Positions 13,788-14,049 of a stretch of DNA of 14,049 bases are shown piece after piece. The first letter of the stretch is position 1; every line of letters begins with the position of its first letter. The notes beneath the pieces were generated by a model that searched no databases, was not told the DNA's origin, and worked only from the letters and a program-made list of their open reading frames with translations. The DNA comes from Christensenella sp. UBA6880 (GTDB taxonomy: Bacteria > Bacillota > Clostridia > Christensenellales > CAG-917), in assembly GCA_002449145.1 (NCBI GenBank), contig DKCG01000002.1:64834-78882 (forward strand), read 5' to 3'. Both the position numbers and the translations under genes were made by a program.

Positions 13788-13816
13788 TTGCAAGAACGAT
13801 TGATTTATGATATATT
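13788..13816 (+). promoter_or_regulatory. Promoter of tRNA-Leu
   Basis: TTGCAA (13788-13793), exactly 17 bases, then TATATT (13811-13816), placing transcription start about 3 bases before the mature tRNA. The same TTGCAA hexamer with a 17-bp spacer is seen before nth. Confidence 0.65.
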
Positions 13817-13825
13817 CAATCTTGC

Positions 13826-13913
13826 GCCGGCGTGGTGAAACTGGCAGACGCGCTGGACTCAAAATCCTGTGGACTAATCATCCGTGTCGGTTCGAGTCCG
13901 ACCGCCGGCACCA
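13826..13913 (+). tRNA. tRNA-Leu, anticodon CAA
   Basis: An 88-base class II tRNA with encoded CCA (13911-13913). The acceptor stem GCCGGCG (13826-13832) pairs fully with CGCCGGC (13903-13909), discriminator A13910. The D-arm contains GGTGAAACTGGCAGAC, typical of tRNA-Leu. The anticodon loop is CTCAAAA (13858-13864) with CAA at 13860-13862, reading UUG. A long variable arm (GGA-loop-TCC) and a T-arm GTCGG-TTCGAGT-CCGAC follow. The anticodon stem CTGGA/TCCTG has a U-U mismatch at its second pair. Confidence 0.95.
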
Positions 13914-13916
13914 ACG

Positions 13917-13954
13917 AAAAAACAACCTTGCAACCAACCGTAAGGTTGTTTTTT
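13917..13954 (+). terminator. Terminator of tRNA-Leu
   Basis: AAAAAACAACCTT (13917-13929) pairs with AAGGTTGTTTTTT (13942-13954) across a 12-base loop; the 3' arm ends in six T. It begins 4 bases after the tRNA CCA. The same 5' arm can pair even better with a second copy at 14030-14045. Confidence 0.75.
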
Positions 13955-14045
13955 CATATATCCGACAATAGCGGGATGCTTGCATACCGATAGCGGCGGA
14001 TATATGAAAAAAAATAAGCGTTCACGCATTTGCAAGGTTGTTTTT
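13918..14045. repeat. Nested inverted-repeat element downstream of tRNA-Leu
   Basis: Outer arms: AAAAACAACCTTGCAA (13918-13933) and its exact 16-bp complement at 14030-14045. Inner arms: TTTTTTCATATATCCG (13949-13964) and its exact 16-bp complement at 13997-14012. In the centre is CGG-g-ATGC-TT-GCAT-a-CCG (13972-13989). AAGGTTGTTTTT occurs as a direct repeat (13942-13953, 14034-14045), so the first arm has two competing partners. No ORF lies within. It may be paired terminators for converging transcripts, a small palindromic mobile element, or a regulated structure. The window ends 4 bases later. Confidence 0.7.
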
Positions 14046-14049
14046 GAGT

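Overview
The window looks like chromosomal DNA of an uncultured, probably gut-associated, clostridial Firmicute. The evidence is the HisRS type with a cysteine-pair-rich insertion, the NfnAB pair, a TIGR01977-type cysteine desulfurase beside a DUF3343 protein, an AprX-like intracellular subtilisin, strong AGGAGG-like ribosome sites, A/C-rich intergenic DNA, and an intergenic repeat of a kind I recall from gut Clostridia. Order-level placement is not possible from sequence alone. Most genes are housekeeping genes. No CRISPR array, transposase, phage gene or recognisable defence locus is present.

Layout. 1-1763: the tail of an unknown gene, then hisS and rseC with overlapping ends. 1758-2182: a gene-free mosaic of repeats (a perfect 14-bp tandem repeat, short hairpins and a clostridial-type intergenic repeat). 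2246-3999: thioredoxin, a structured leader, and glyA ending in a very strong terminator. 3899-6078: an accessory-looking block with a minus-strand Asn/Gln-rich hypothetical gene, a divergent 106-residue Asn-rich hypothetical gene, and an AprX-like protease directly behind it. 6068-7545: a minus-strand cysteine desulfurase divergent from a DUF3343 putative sulfur/selenium carrier. 7816-10677: nth-nfnA-nfnB, with a promoter so close to nth that its mRNA may be leaderless. 10758-12020: obgE, followed by a long compound palindrome. 12322-13638: a minus-strand M20 peptidase with its own promoter and terminator. 13826-13913: tRNA-Leu(CAA), then a nested set of long inverted repeats running to the window end.

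How the genes work together. HisRS and GlyA serve translation and one-carbon metabolism. Thioredoxin, RseC, NfnAB and the desulfurase/DUF3343 pair form a loose redox and sulfur theme. NfnAB links reduced ferredoxin and NADH to NADPH, as expected of a fermentative anaerobe. Nth repairs oxidised pyrimidines and ObgE acts in ribosome assembly. The least understood block is 3899-6078, where two low-complexity proteins of unknown function flank a cytoplasmic subtilisin; this is the best candidate for an undescribed functional unit, but no function is proven. The other unexplained material is non-coding: the 1758-2182 repeats, the palindrome after obgE, and the alternative-pairing palindromes after the tRNA.
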